A program made the position numbers and the translations under genes. The notes beneath the pieces are model-generated. The model ran no database searches and was not told the DNA's origin. It saw nothing but the letters and a program-made list of their open reading frames with translations. From Avimonas intestinalis (GTDB lineage Bacteria; Bacillota; Clostridia; Oscillospirales; Acutalibacteraceae), in contig CAJFID010000002.1 in NCBI GenBank assembly GCA_904380375.1, forward strand, positions 117,285 through 181,284: a stretch of 64,000 bases of DNA, written 5' to 3'. Positions 34,996-44,828 of this stretch are shown in pieces (positions within the stretch are counted from its first letter, which is position 1; every line of letters starts with the position of its first letter).

Positions 34996-36027
34996 TTAAA
35001 AGCTACCGCCGCGTTCCTCAAAGTGGGTGGGCTTATCCAGCGCGCGGCCTCCCGCCTGGATCCAGCGAGCCTGCCACTGGATCAGGGTGCCCAAGGGCAC
35101 CGACGGGTTTCCGAAAAGGCCCGCCATTTTGGCAGCGTCATTCAAATAGGCCGTGGGCTCCTCCTGCCCGGCAAAGCAAACCTCTTTGCCCAAGAGGGCC
35201 GCCAGCTGCAGCGCGGTCTTCCGGACGCCTGCGGTCTCCGGTCCGGTTACGTTCAGCCGGAATACGTCGCTGGACGCGTGCAGCAGCAGCCGCAGAGCGG
35301 CCTCGTTGGCATCGCCCTGCCAGATGCAGTTAAAGCACGGGGAGGTTACCGAGACGGGGAGACCCTGCATAATGTTTTTGGCAATATCATAAAGGACGCC
35401 GTACCGCAGGTCTACCGCGTAATTGAGCCGGTATACCGCAACTTTCGTGCCAAACGTGTGGGCGGCGTATTCAAACATCCTTTCACGCGCCAACGCGGAC
35501 ATCGCGTATTCCCCCACCGGCTCGGGCGGGACCTCCTCGTCGGCGCCGCCGCTCCAAACCGGCACCTTCGGATAGATGTTGCCGGTGGAAAATACCACGA
35601 CGCGGCTGTCCTTATAGCGTTCCGCTACGCGGGAGGAAAGCCAGGCGTTCATCGCCCAAGTCTGGTATTCCTGTCCCTTTGTGCCGAACTTCCTGCCCGC
35701 CATATAGACCACGTTCGGGCAGTCAGGCAGCGACTCGACCGCTCCGGGGGAAAGGAGATCTGCCGAAATCATTTCGACACCGCTCTGTTGGAGATAGGCT
35801 TTGACAATGGGATCGGAAAAGCGGGAAACCGCGATCACCCGCTTGGGGCGGCCCGCTTTCTCGGCGGCCCGCTTAGCAAGGACGCATAGGGTGGGGCCCA
35901 TTTTCCCTCCTGCCCCGAGTACCAGGAGATCCCCATCAAGAGAGGCCATATCGGCCGCCAAGGCGTCCGATGGTTCGGTGAGAAGGCGATCCAGTTCCTC
36001 CTCCGTCCAGGTTTTCAATTGAAGCAT
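34996..36027 (-). CDS. NAD-dependent epimerase/dehydratase-family protein with altered active site
   Basis: 343 residues from ATG 36027 with AGGAGGG upstream. Extended SDR: VLGAGGKMGPTLC dinucleotide loop, VVYMAGRKFG, VVVFSTGNIYP. The expected YxxxK catalytic motif is EYAMSALARERM, with alanine in place of lysine. Substrate-binding region VTGPETAGV is kept. It may therefore have lost redox catalysis or use another base. First gene after the AraC regulator in transcription order, preceded by a large hairpin at 36046-36096. Confidence 0.75.
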   Translation of the reverse strand: MLQLKTWTEEELDRLLTEPSDALAADMASLDGDLLVLGAGGKMGPTLCVLAKRAAEKAGRPKRVIAVSRFSDPIVKAYLQQSGVEMISADLLSPGAVESLPDCPNVVYMAGRKFGTKGQEYQTWAMNAWLSSRVAERYKDSRVVVFSTGNIYPKVPVWSGGADEEVPPEPVGEYAMSALARERMFEYAAHTFGTKVAVYRLNYAVDLRYGVLYDIAKNIMQGLPVSVTSPCFNCIWQGDANEAALRLLLHASSDVFRLNVTGPETAGVRKTALQLAALLGKEVCFAGQEEPTAYLNDAAKMAGLFGNPSVPLGTLIQWQARWIQAGGRALDKPTHFEERGGSF

Positions 36028-36045
36028 TATTTTCCCTCCTAAAGC

Positions 36046-36096
36046 ACAGCAATCCGCCCTTCCCGACCGGTTTCGGCAGGAAGAGTGGATTGCTGT
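36046..36096 (-). promoter_or_regulatory. Leader hairpin in front of the epimerase gene
   Basis: Outer arms ACAGCAATCC/GGATTGCTGT pair perfectly, with an inner CTTCC/GGAAG. It ends ~10 bases before the AGGAGGG of the downstream start. No T-run follows, so it may be a translational or RNA-stability element, not a plain terminator. Confidence 0.45.
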
Positions 36097-36271
36097 CATT
36101 CGTTTGGTTTACCTTTTCATGCAAGCAGGGTTTCTTATAGCGCAGACTGATCTTCCGGACATTTCCCGTCATAGCGCATCACCCTCAATGAAAGCAAGAT
36201 TACCCTTTGCTTTCATTGTACCGGTGTTTTCTTCCGCAATCTCACCCGATTCTTTCCGGCTTTTGCCGGAT

Positions 36272-37249
36272 TTATCGATTTTCCTCTTTCGGTTCCATAT
36301 CTTTCCGGAATATTTCGTTCGCCTTGCGATACTGCCTTGGAGACATATGGACAATCCGTTTAAAGATGCGGTTGAAATGGTTGATGCTGTTAAAGCCGCA
36401 GGCCAAACAGATATCTAGAATGTTATCGTCTGTAGTCTGAAGCAGCTTCAGCGCCTTGGTGATGCGTTGCGTATTGAGATACTCCACAAATGTCATACCC
36501 GTCAAGATCTTGAACAGGTAGCTGAAATAGGACTGGGACAGCAGCGCCATTTTTGAAATATCTTCAATCTTCAGAGGCTCTCCCAGGTGTTCGTTAATGT
36601 ACCGGATCGTCTCGGATATGGCGGTGCGGTGATGGCTTAAAAGCTGCCTTTCCGGCTTGTTTTCAATGGACTCCTTAAACGTCCGGCTCGCTAAGACCAT
36701 CAGCTTGGAAAGATCGGCTTTCATCGCCAGCTGGTAACCGTCGGCCTGCTCCTCAAATTCATGCAGCATATCATTGAGGAGATTGACCGCTTCCAATTGA
36801 CGTTTGCCGGTCAGCGTCAGACGGGGGCGGACATTGCATTCGCTGACTAAGAACGGTTCAATATAGGAAAAATCATACAGCGACTTGCTGTCCGCCAACT
36901 TTTGCTCAGGGCCGACCGCGGAGCCGAACACCTCTGTCGGCATAAATTCCAGCTCCATGATTTCATAGCCTTCCCCCTTTTCGTCAATAATTTGATGGGG
37001 AATGTACGGTGGTATAACAAACATATCCCCCGGCCCAACCGGGTACTTCGTATTATTGATTTGGTGCAGGAGCTGCCCTTTGACAATATAATTCATCTGG
37101 AATATTTTATGGCGATGAATGGGGCCTAAGCCGTGCGTATCGTTGTTATACCGGCAGATCACAATAGGAGACCCGCAGGGTTCCCCATACCCCATGTCAT
37201 AAACGGGGATATTTTGATAAATTTTCAGATCCAATTCCTTGAAATCCAA
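36272..37249 (-). CDS. AraC-family transcriptional regulator with cupin domain
   Basis: About 325 residues. I prefer TTG 37249 with AAAGGAG nine bases upstream over the more distal TTG at 37279. N-terminal cupin: HRHKIFQMNYIVKGQL and VGPGDMFVIPPYIPHQI, a sugar-sensing pocket. C-terminal double helix-turn-helix: LKIEDISKMALLSQSYFSYLF and NILDICLACGFNSINHFNRIF, then MSPRQYRK. It lies between the beta-galactosidase and the long catabolic run, and probably activates the cluster in response to a sugar. Confidence 0.88.
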   Translation of the reverse strand: MDFKELDLKIYQNIPVYDMGYGEPCGSPIVICRYNNDTHGLGPIHRHKIFQMNYIVKGQLLHQINNTKYPVGPGDMFVIPPYIPHQIIDEKGEGYEIMELEFMPTEVFGSAVGPEQKLADSKSLYDFSYIEPFLVSECNVRPRLTLTGKRQLEAVNLLNDMLHEFEEQADGYQLAMKADLSKLMVLASRTFKESIENKPERQLLSHHRTAISETIRYINEHLGEPLKIEDISKMALLSQSYFSYLFKILTGMTFVEYLNTQRITKALKLLQTTDDNILDICLACGFNSINHFNRIFKRIVHMSPRQYRKANEIFRKDMEPKEENR

Positions 37250-37556
37250 ATATTGGCACTCCTTTCCAGGTGAAAGCAACCGTTCTTTCGGGCTTGTCAG
37301 CAGTATTAGATTACTCTAAATGACAAAAGTTGTCAAGAAAATATTAACTATATTTATATTTTCAAGCAAATAGACAAAATATATTGGGATGTTTTTCCAA
37401 AAAAGGATTTGGATCTGTATGGAAGGGAACGCCGTTTTCGGTTACTATAGGGCCGCGGAATGCGGATGCGCCATGCAAGCGATGGGAAAGCCGCCCGAAG
37501 AACGGGGCCCGGCCCGGCGGCCTCCCGTCACTTTGCTGTAAAAAGAGAAGACGCTG
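37250..37556. other. Intergenic region between AraC gene and beta-galactosidase
   Basis: Holds the AraC promoter (37308-37336) and an AT-rich block (37330-37385). The remaining ~170 GC-rich bases next to the beta-galactosidase stop show no gene. Confidence 0.5.
37308..37336 (-). promoter_or_regulatory. Promoter of the AraC-family gene with overlapping palindrome
   Basis: Minus-strand TTGACA (37331-37336) and TAATCT (37308-37313) with a 17-base spacer. The -35 box overlaps an inverted repeat TGACAA-TTGTCA (37321-37335), a likely operator, perhaps for autoregulation. Confidence 0.65.
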
Positions 37557-40500
37557 CTACGCTTGCGGCCGGCAGGACAGCAGGAAGTCCAGCGATAGCT
37601 CCTCCCCGTCTACCCGATAAGACTCTGCCAGTTCCGGCCCGCAGCTGGCGGAACCGATGCCGGACATATACCCGTCAAGGCAGAGCACCGTGCTCCCGCA
37701 GGGGACCAGTTCATGGGCATGCCGCTTCAGGGTAAGCTCCTCCTGCGTATACAGGCTGGCGTTCATGCTGAAGGATGCCGGGGATTCCGCCCGGAAGCGC
37801 GCATTCCCGCCGTCGGAAAGCTCGACCCAGCGGCAGCCCCAGTGGCTGGAGTTTTCCTGAGGGCGCAAATAGTCCTCATGCAGGCGGGACACCGGCGAGG
37901 CAAAGCGCCCAAGCCAGGACGCCCTGTGCTTATCGACATAGCTTTCATATGGGCCGTAACCCAAATATTCCACCTGGGAAAATGCCGATGGGAGAAACAG
38001 CCGCAGGCCGAACCGCGGCAGGTACGGCATGGAGGGATCCCGTTTAACCCGGGCGGTAACCCGTACGCTGCCGTCCGGAGCAATATGCCAGCAGGCGCTG
38101 CCGTCCAGGATTCTCTGGAGGGAAACGGCGGAAACAGCGAAACGGACCCGCAGGCAGACGCCCTCGGGCTTTACCTCTTTGTCCACGGAGTAGACGCGCA
38201 CGGTCGTCCGGTCGTAGCCCGCTTCCCGCCATTGTGCGGCTATGCCGGCGTCGTTGTCTGTAGGCGCCCTCCACAAATTCCATTCCATCGGACGGTCAAG
38301 AAGCGGGCGGTTAGCGATACAGAGCTCCTGGAACACCCCCTTCTGCTTATGGAAGACATGCCGAAAGCCGGGGCCGGAAATCTCCAGGCGGCGGGCGTCC
38401 TCCCGCAGGACAAAGGCCCCGGCGGCCGCCGGGACGGCAGGTTCCTGAAACGGGACCTCGCGGAGGATAGCCTGGTCAAAGCCCAAAAACGTCCCTTCCG
38501 GTGGGAAAGGGCCTCCCTTCTGCCGGTACACAAGCCGCAGGGAACTGCTTCCCGGCCGTCCCGTGCGGCAGGGTATACGCACGGCGCGCGTCTCCCCGGC
38601 CGGGATGTCCAGCGGCGGCAGGAAGCCCTTCTGGACAACAATACCCTCCGCCGCCAGTTCCCAGGAGGCCGATACCGCTTCCGAGGCGTTGAGGAAATTC
38701 AGCTGGTTTTTCAGCGATACCAAGACGCTGTCGCCGGCGTCCTCCACGGCCGAAACGCGCAGGGGGCGCATGACATTCCGGAATTCCAGCAGGCCCGTGT
38801 GCGGCGTACGGTCCGGGTAAACAAGACCGTCCACGCAGAAATTGCCGTCGTGGGGGAACTCCCCAAAGTCTCCTCCGTAGCCATAGATGCATTTCCCGTC
38901 GTTGGTACGGCCTTTGAAAACGGCATGATCGCACCATTCCCAGACAAAAGCGCCGGCGAAGCCGTCGTACTTTTCCATGCGGGTGAAATAATCCTCCAGA
39001 TCGCCGGGGCCGTTGCCCATAGCATGGCAGTATTCGCATTCCAGGAAGGGCTTGCGGTGCTCCTTCTGGTAGGCTTCTGTAAAATAAAAGTCAATGGCTT
39101 CCACGGGCGCGTACATCCGCGAGTGGACGTCGATATTGGTCAGGTCGTTCTCTTCGCCCTCCATCTGGTAGATGCTGCTTTCATAATGGACCAGGCGGGA
39201 CGGGTCATACGCCTTGACCCACGCCGCCGCTTTTTCCAAATTCGGCCCATAAGCGGCCTCGTTGCCCAAAGACCAAAACAGGATGGCGGCACAGTTTTTG
39301 TCCCGGGTCACGTTCCGCTGCGACCGGTCGAGCATCGCCTGCTCAAACCGCGGGTCATGGCTTAAAAGCCCATAGGTGCGATCCTTTAAGAATTTCGTAT
39401 AGTAGCCCGCCTCGGCCCCGCCCCCATATATGGCGGTGGTGCCGTGCGTTTCCAGATCGGCTTCCGCGATCACATAAAAGCCGTATTCCGCAAACAGCTT
39501 GGGCGCCCACGGGGCGTTTGGGTAATGGCTGGTGCGGATGGCGTTGACGTTATGCGCTTTCATCAGCTGCAGGTCCCGCTGCATCTGCGCCCGGGAGATG
39601 GTATAGCCGGTCACCGGATCGCTGTCGTGCCGGTTCACCCCTTTGAGCTTTACCTTCCGGCCGTTCAGGTAGATTACGGCGCCGCGGATCTCCACCTTCC
39701 GAAAGCCAACCTTCTGCGCGATGGCCTCCTGACCGGTTTCCAGCACCACCGTATACTGCACCGGCGTCTCCGCCGTCCAGAGGGACGCGTCCTCCAGGCG
39801 AAAGCCAAGGGAGGCTTCCCCCTGCGTCTGCTGCAGCAAGACGTTATCCGGACCGAACAGCGAAGCGCGGGCCTGCCGGGGCTCTCCAAACCATTCCAGG
39901 TCTATTGACAGGGAAACCGGGCCCTTGCGGCCATCCTCCGAAAAATCCTGTACGTCGGCATGGACGAAAAAATCCCGGATATGCGAGGTGGGACGGAACA
40001 ACAGGTACACATCCCGGAAAATGCCGCTCATCCGGAATTTATCCTGGTCTTCCAGGTAGCTGCCGTCGCACCACTTCAGTACGAGGACCGCTACCAGGTT
40101 TTCTCCCGGACGGACCCATTCCGTCACGCGGAATTCGCTGCTGGAGTGGGAAACCTGGCTGTAGCCGACGAAAGCGCCGTTTACCCAGACATAAAAGCAG
40201 GAATCCACCCCCTCAAAATACAGGAAGCTCTCGCAGGCGGCCCGCTCCTCGGTCAGGATAAAGGTTTTGCGGTAAGCGCCGGCAGGGTTTTCCGCCGGCA
40301 CATAGGGCGGGTCATAGGGGAAGGGGTTCCGTACATTGGTGTATTGATGGCGGTCATACCCTTGGGTCTGCCAGCATCCGGGCACCTGGATCGCCGCAAA
40401 GCCGTTTTCCGCACCGGCGGTAAAATCCGGCTTAAAAAAATCCGGGGGGATATCCTCCGACCCGGTCTCATACCGGAATTGCCAGTCGGCGCCGCTGAGG

Positions 40501-40646
40501 TAAAGGGCGCGGCGGGAATCCTCCATCCATTCCGCAGGATACAAACCGGGGCCTTCGGCAGGGGCGTCCGGCACATAATAGGCACGGTTCGGCATCGTCC
40601 CCACATGAAGGGTATGCGGGTCCTCAAAATAACGGGGTATCTGCAT
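37557..40646 (-). CDS. GH2 beta-galactosidase (LacZ-type)
   Basis: 1029 residues, the five-domain LacZ length, no signal peptide so cytosolic. Landmarks: galactose-binding N-domain, Ig-like domain, TIM barrel with KGVNRHDSDPVTG (335-347), acid/base E463 in SLGNEAAYG and nucleophile E538 in LECEYCHAMGNG. Start has AGAGGAG upstream. It hydrolyses terminal beta-galactose from imported oligosaccharides. Sits between the serine dehydratase and the AraC regulator. Confidence 0.93.
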   Translation of the reverse strand: MQIPRYFEDPHTLHVGTMPNRAYYVPDAPAEGPGLYPAEWMEDSRRALYLSGADWQFRYETGSEDIPPDFFKPDFTAGAENGFAAIQVPGCWQTQGYDRHQYTNVRNPFPYDPPYVPAENPAGAYRKTFILTEERAACESFLYFEGVDSCFYVWVNGAFVGYSQVSHSSSEFRVTEWVRPGENLVAVLVLKWCDGSYLEDQDKFRMSGIFRDVYLLFRPTSHIRDFFVHADVQDFSEDGRKGPVSLSIDLEWFGEPRQARASLFGPDNVLLQQTQGEASLGFRLEDASLWTAETPVQYTVVLETGQEAIAQKVGFRKVEIRGAVIYLNGRKVKLKGVNRHDSDPVTGYTISRAQMQRDLQLMKAHNVNAIRTSHYPNAPWAPKLFAEYGFYVIAEADLETHGTTAIYGGGAEAGYYTKFLKDRTYGLLSHDPRFEQAMLDRSQRNVTRDKNCAAILFWSLGNEAAYGPNLEKAAAWVKAYDPSRLVHYESSIYQMEGEENDLTNIDVHSRMYAPVEAIDFYFTEAYQKEHRKPFLECEYCHAMGNGPGDLEDYFTRMEKYDGFAGAFVWEWCDHAVFKGRTNDGKCIYGYGGDFGEFPHDGNFCVDGLVYPDRTPHTGLLEFRNVMRPLRVSAVEDAGDSVLVSLKNQLNFLNASEAVSASWELAAEGIVVQKGFLPPLDIPAGETRAVRIPCRTGRPGSSSLRLVYRQKGGPFPPEGTFLGFDQAILREVPFQEPAVPAAAGAFVLREDARRLEISGPGFRHVFHKQKGVFQELCIANRPLLDRPMEWNLWRAPTDNDAGIAAQWREAGYDRTTVRVYSVDKEVKPEGVCLRVRFAVSAVSLQRILDGSACWHIAPDGSVRVTARVKRDPSMPYLPRFGLRLFLPSAFSQVEYLGYGPYESYVDKHRASWLGRFASPVSRLHEDYLRPQENSSHWGCRWVELSDGGNARFRAESPASFSMNASLYTQEELTLKRHAHELVPCGSTVLCLDGYMSGIGSASCGPELAESYRVDGEELSLDFLLSCRPQA

Positions 40647-40751
40647 ATACGGTTAACTCCTCTCATGTTTGCGTTCCACATGCGGCAGACGCGCTTTGGC
40701 GCCAGTCCGCCGGGCAGCGGGAGACGGGCGCGGGCAGAAAGTGAACGCCGT

Positions 40752-41951
40752 TTACTCCTGCGTATAGCTTTTGGCCAGCCCTCCCTCGCTGGTTTCGCGG
40801 TATTGGCTGACCAGGTCGCGGCCGGTTTCATACATAGTCTTGACCACCATATCAAAGGGGATCTTCTGCCTGCCCGTTTGGAATGCGGCCAGATTCAAGG
40901 CGTTAATCGCCTGCATAGCGGCCATCGCATTGCGCTCAATGCAGGGGATCTGCACCAGCCCCTTGACGGGGTCGCAGGTCAGGCCCAGATGGTGCTCCAT
41001 GGCGGCCTCCGCGGCGTATTCCGTTTGCTCCCATCCCATGCCGAACAATTCAGCCAAGCCGGCCGCCGCCATGGAGCAGGCGCTTCCGATTTCCGCCTGG
41101 CAGCCGCACTCGGCGCCGCTGATAGATGCGTTCGTCTTGATGAGGTTCCCTATCAAGCCGGCCGCAGCCAGCGCGCGCAGGATTTCTTGGTCGGAAAAGC
41201 CATGCTGTTCCTGCTTGAAGAGCATCACAGCCGGAACCACGCCGGAAGCCCCGCAGGTGGGGGCGGTTACGATCGTCCCGCCCCCGGCGTTTTCTTCGCT
41301 TGCCGCAAAGGCGTAGGCATACACTAGGCGGCTCTCCCGCATTTCCGCTGTGTCGTTTTGGGATTCCCCCTCCAGCAGTTCCCTGGCCTTTCTCCGGACG
41401 CCGAGCCCTCCCGGGAGCGTCCCCTGCGCGGCCAGCCCTTTCCCGACTGTCGCCTTCATCTGCCGCCACACATCCGCCAGGTACTCCCATATCCCCGGCC
41501 CTTCACAGCTTTCTACATACTGCCAAAGCCGGATTCCCCTTTTCGCGCATTCCGCTTTTATCCCCGTGAAAGTATGCAGGGGGTAGATTGTCTGGGGCGC
41601 TACAGGCGGAAATCCCTCTATTTCAATTTTTCCGCCCCCCACGCTATAGACACGCCAAGCTCCCAGCTTGGACTCGCCGCGATACGCGGTAAAATCGAGC
41701 GTATTGGGATGCTTGAATCCTGTCGCGGCCGTATCAAACAGAATTTGCGACGGACAGGGTGCCAGGGCGTCGGATACCGCTGCGTCGGTAAGATGCCCCC
41801 GCCCGGTTTTAGCCAGGGAACCGTACAGAGTGACCAAAAAGCGGTCTGCCTGCGGGTAAGCCTGCCGGAACAGGCCGGCGGCGTAAGCAGGGCCCATCGT
41901 ATGGGAACTTGATGGGCCGCGCCCGATGCGGTAAAGCTCGCGTAAAGATTC
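40752..41951 (-). CDS. L-serine dehydratase, single-chain iron-sulfur type
   Basis: About 399 residues. N-terminal GPSSSHTMGPAYAA is the beta-domain signature, and the alpha-domain has APTCGASGVVPAV, AECGCQAEIGSACSMAAAG and LTCDPVKGLVQIPC with the cysteines for the [4Fe-4S] cluster. It converts L-serine to pyruvate and ammonia. I start at ATG 41951 (GGAGAG just upstream); 41963 is an alternative. In the cluster it might dispose of serine or a related hydroxy amino acid released from a glycopeptide, an inference. Confidence 0.85.
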   Translation of the reverse strand, partial: ESLRELYRIGRGPSSSHTMGPAYAAGLFRQAYPQADRFLVTLYGSLAKTGRGHLTDAAVSDALAPCPSQILFDTAATGFKHPNTLDFTAYRGESKLGAWRVYSVGGGKIEIEGFPPVAPQTIYPLHTFTGIKAECAKRGIRLWQYVESCEGPGIWEYLADVWRQMKATVGKGLAAQGTLPGGLGVRRKARELLEGESQNDTAEMRESRLVYAYAFAASEENAGGGTIVTAPTCGASGVVPAVMLFKQEQHGFSDQEILRALAAAGLIGNLIKTNASISGAECGCQAEIGSACSMAAAGLAELFGMGWEQTEYAAEAAMEHHLGLTCDPVKGLVQIPCIERNAMAAMQAINALNLAAFQTGRQKIPFDMVVKTMYETGRDLVSQYRETSEGGLAKSYTQE

Positions 41952-42035
41952 CATATCGCTCTCCATTGATAAAAATATAAGGCGAAATATAAACAAATGT
42001 CAATAGTTACCGGTACAGAAAAATATCGCAACAAG

Positions 42036-42074
42036 CCAAAACATCCCGGCCGTATGCTGACCGGGATGTTTTGG
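42036..42074 (-). terminator. Terminator of the sugar-transport operon
   Basis: Perfect 14-bp stem CCAAAACATCCCGG/CCGGGATGTTTTGG, loop of 11, about 80 bases after the binding-protein stop; the T-rich arm and GCTTGTTG follow on the minus strand. Confidence 0.75.
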
Positions 42075-42156
42075 CAGGATTTGCAAATGCCATCAAGGAA
42101 GGTGGTTCCCCTTTCGGGCAGACGGGAGGCAAATTTCTTTATGGGTGTTTTGGAAA

Positions 42157-43830
42157 TCAGCCCAGGGTAAAGTCAGCAAGCATATCCTGCGCGTTCTTGA
42201 TCCCCAGCTCGTTGAGCTCCATATACCGGTCGACGTTCAGCGCGTCAAGATCGGCCTGGAACTGATCCCAGCCGGCATCGTCCAGGGTGCGCGCCCCGGT
42301 CAGGAACTCGGAGCAGGCCTGGATATAGAGGTTGGAAAGCTGAGTGAAGATATCGCCGTGCTCCGTCCACTCCGCATCGGTCAGATACATCGTGCTGTGC
42401 CGCGTTTCAAAGTGGCCCTCGTTCTTCAAAGCCGCTTCCTTAGCCAGGCCCGGGAAAGCCAGGTCGATTTCCGGCTGGGTCACCGGGCGGGCGATACCAA
42501 GCTGAATGCCGTATTTGGCAGTCGTGGGGATGGAGTAATTGTTGAGGAGGTCGTCAACCCAGTTGGGGTTGCCGTCGCTGTCCAGCCCGTTGTAGGAAAC
42601 GCCGTCAATCCCCCAGGAGAGGAGCTCGCTTCCTTCGTCCGAATAGATGTAGTTGAGCAGGCACATGGCGGCTTCGATCTCCTCATCCGTGCTGGAGGAC
42701 ATGATGCCGACCGCCGTGCCGGTGCCGAGCGGGTCGTTGCAGGCGATGGTGGCCGTCGTGCGGCTGCCGGAGGTCAGGGGGGCCAGGCCGATCAGCTCAG
42801 CATCCGGATTCGGCTCCACGCCCGCCGCGATGGCGTCTTCGGCCGGGTTCTGCGCCGCGTTGGTAAACTGCTGGGTGCGCACGGTGTAGTCGATGGTAGC
42901 GCCCGAATAGCTGTTATTCATGTACATGGTCCAGCGGTTGGCGTCGCCGATGACAACCTCCGGATCAATCAGCCCTTCTTCGTAAAGCTGATGCCAATAC
43001 TGCATGCACTCGCGGAACTCGTCCATCCGCAGATTGAGTTCAATCGTGCCGTCTTCAAATTCGGTATAATAAATCGAATTCATGCCCCAAGAGCCGAAAA
43101 CGGTGGACATCCACTGCTGGGGGTTGCCGCGCGCCGTAAAGGGATAGTTATAGCCTTCCGGGGCGTTGCCGGGATTCTTCTCCTTAAAGGCGCGCAGGGC
43201 ATCGGCAAATTCTTCTACGGTCGTCGGTTCCTCAAGGCCGCATATATCCAGCCAATCCTTGCGGATCATCCAGGACTGCGAGCAGATCTGCTGGCCAACA
43301 CGGGGCACGCCGAAAATCTGCGCGCTGTTGAGGTTGACCATATCGCCCCAACGGTCGTAGGAATTCAGCCGCTCATAAACGTTCGGCATTTTTTCTTCCA
43401 GGTAGGGGGTGAGATCCACAAAGGCGCCCAGCACCCCGTCCTGGTTAATGGTCCCCAGATCCTTCGTTATCAGGTTGGGCCACTGGGACTTGCCGCTCAG
43501 AAGGGTGGTGGTGTAGATCTGGTTGGCATCGCTAGCTGGAACCGGCACCCACTCAACAGTGACGTTCGTAGCTTCCGCCACCTTATCCATGACCTCTTTC
43601 AACCCCTCGGAATCCAACGGATAATCATCCGAGGTGCTGGTCTGCCAAGTTAAGGTAATCGGTTCCTTGTAGCGCGTGAGGGTGGAAGTGCCCGAACTGC
43701 TTCCAGGATTAGAGGATCCGGAGTCGGAATCCCCCGATCCATTGCAACCCGTCAGCATGGCGAGCGCCAAAACAGCGGCGAGGGCACCAAGCGCCAAGCG
43801 TTTGCCACGGGCTTTTGTGGGTTGTTTCAC
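42157..43830 (-). CDS. ABC sugar-binding lipoprotein (CUT1)
   Basis: About 557 residues from GTG 43830 (GGGAG nine bases upstream). Lipoprotein signal ALAMLTGCNG with C29 as lipidation site, then a serine/glycine linker and a family-1 solute-binding fold: ITLTWQTSTSDDYPLDSEGL, WPNLITKDLG, WMIRKDWLDICG. The size and the LplA-like features fit binding of oligosaccharides. Last gene of a three-gene transport operon with two permeases upstream. Probably captures the products of the surface lyase. Confidence 0.88.
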   Translation of the reverse strand: MKQPTKARGKRLALGALAAVLALAMLTGCNGSGDSDSGSSNPGSSSGTSTLTRYKEPITLTWQTSTSDDYPLDSEGLKEVMDKVAEATNVTVEWVPVPASDANQIYTTTLLSGKSQWPNLITKDLGTINQDGVLGAFVDLTPYLEEKMPNVYERLNSYDRWGDMVNLNSAQIFGVPRVGQQICSQSWMIRKDWLDICGLEEPTTVEEFADALRAFKEKNPGNAPEGYNYPFTARGNPQQWMSTVFGSWGMNSIYYTEFEDGTIELNLRMDEFRECMQYWHQLYEEGLIDPEVVIGDANRWTMYMNNSYSGATIDYTVRTQQFTNAAQNPAEDAIAAGVEPNPDAELIGLAPLTSGSRTTATIACNDPLGTGTAVGIMSSSTDEEIEAAMCLLNYIYSDEGSELLSWGIDGVSYNGLDSDGNPNWVDDLLNNYSIPTTAKYGIQLGIARPVTQPEIDLAFPGLAKEAALKNEGHFETRHSTMYLTDAEWTEHGDIFTQLSNLYIQACSEFLTGARTLDDAGWDQFQADLDALNVDRYMELNELGIKNAQDMLADFTLG

Positions 43831-43875
43831 ACATAACATCTCCCTTTTCTTAAGATATACCTCAAGCCAGCACAA

Positions 43876-44802
43876 TCAACCTTTGACGGCGCCGACCATT
43901 AGCCCCTTTACAAAATACTTTTGGACAAAAGGATATACACAAATGATCGGGAGCATCGTGACCACGATCGCCGTGTAATTCCGCGCGATCTGCGGGATCG
44001 CGTAAGCGTCGCCGATGCTGCTTCCCGTAGTGACGCTGGTACTTGAATCGACAAAAAGCCATTGCCTCAGGAGAAGGGCTACCGGCCAGCGATCCATGTC
44101 ATTCATATAAACCATGGGGCCAAAGTAATTGTTCCAAGCACCTACAGCCGCAAATAATCCCAGGGTCGCAATAATCGGCTTGGAAAGGGGCAGATAAATT
44201 TTAAGCAGGATGATCAAGTCATTCGCACCGTCAATCTTTGCGGACTCCTCCAAGCCCTGCGGGATACCCTCAAAGAAGGTGCGCGCCAAAACGACGTTCC
44301 ATGCCCCCACGCAGCCGCTGATCGTAAACGGGATCATCGTGTTCATAAACGGGAATATCTGCGTGTTCAACATGAATGTAGGGATTAGGCCGCCGCTGAA
44401 CAGCATGGTAAACATCAGCACGAAATTCCATTTCCGCCGGCCGACAAACGTACGCTTAGAAAGCGGGTAAGCGCAGGATAAGGTGAAAAAAAGCGATGCT
44501 ATTGTGGATACCACGGTATATAGAATGGTATACCCATACGCCTTCCACAAGGAAGAATTTGAAAAAAGAGACATATAATTCTTCAAGGTAAAGCCGTTCG
44601 GCACAATGCCCACCTCGCCGCGCAGCAACAGCTCGCTGTTGCTAAAAGAGCCGGCAACAATTTTTAAAACCGGGTATAACACGATCACCATGGCAAGGAG
44701 CATAACCAGCCATATCAGCAAATCGCCGACCGTGACCTTTATGCGCTTGCGTTTTGGTTTGGAAGCCGTTGCAATTGACGGATTCAGCTCTCCCATAAAC
44801 AT
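43876..44802 (-). CDS. Sugar ABC transporter permease (LplC/MalG-like)
   Basis: 308 residues, six TM helices. The EAA loop reads EGIPQGLEESAKIDGANDLIILLKIYLPLSKP, typical of CUT1 permeases that contact the ATPase. Start with AAAGGAGG seven bases upstream. Second of the transport operon. Confidence 0.92.
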   Translation of the reverse strand: MFMGELNPSIATASKPKRKRIKVTVGDLLIWLVMLLAMVIVLYPVLKIVAGSFSNSELLLRGEVGIVPNGFTLKNYMSLFSNSSLWKAYGYTILYTVVSTIASLFFTLSCAYPLSKRTFVGRRKWNFVLMFTMLFSGGLIPTFMLNTQIFPFMNTMIPFTISGCVGAWNVVLARTFFEGIPQGLEESAKIDGANDLIILLKIYLPLSKPIIATLGLFAAVGAWNNYFGPMVYMNDMDRWPVALLLRQWLFVDSSTSVTTGSSIGDAYAIPQIARNYTAIVVTMLPIICVYPFVQKYFVKGLMVGAVKG

Positions 44803-44828
44803 GCCTCCTTTGCTACATTTGATGACGG

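Noticed and set aside
37713..39365. 550-codon frame antisense to beta-galactosidase
   Set aside because: No domains; GH2 on the other strand is unambiguous.
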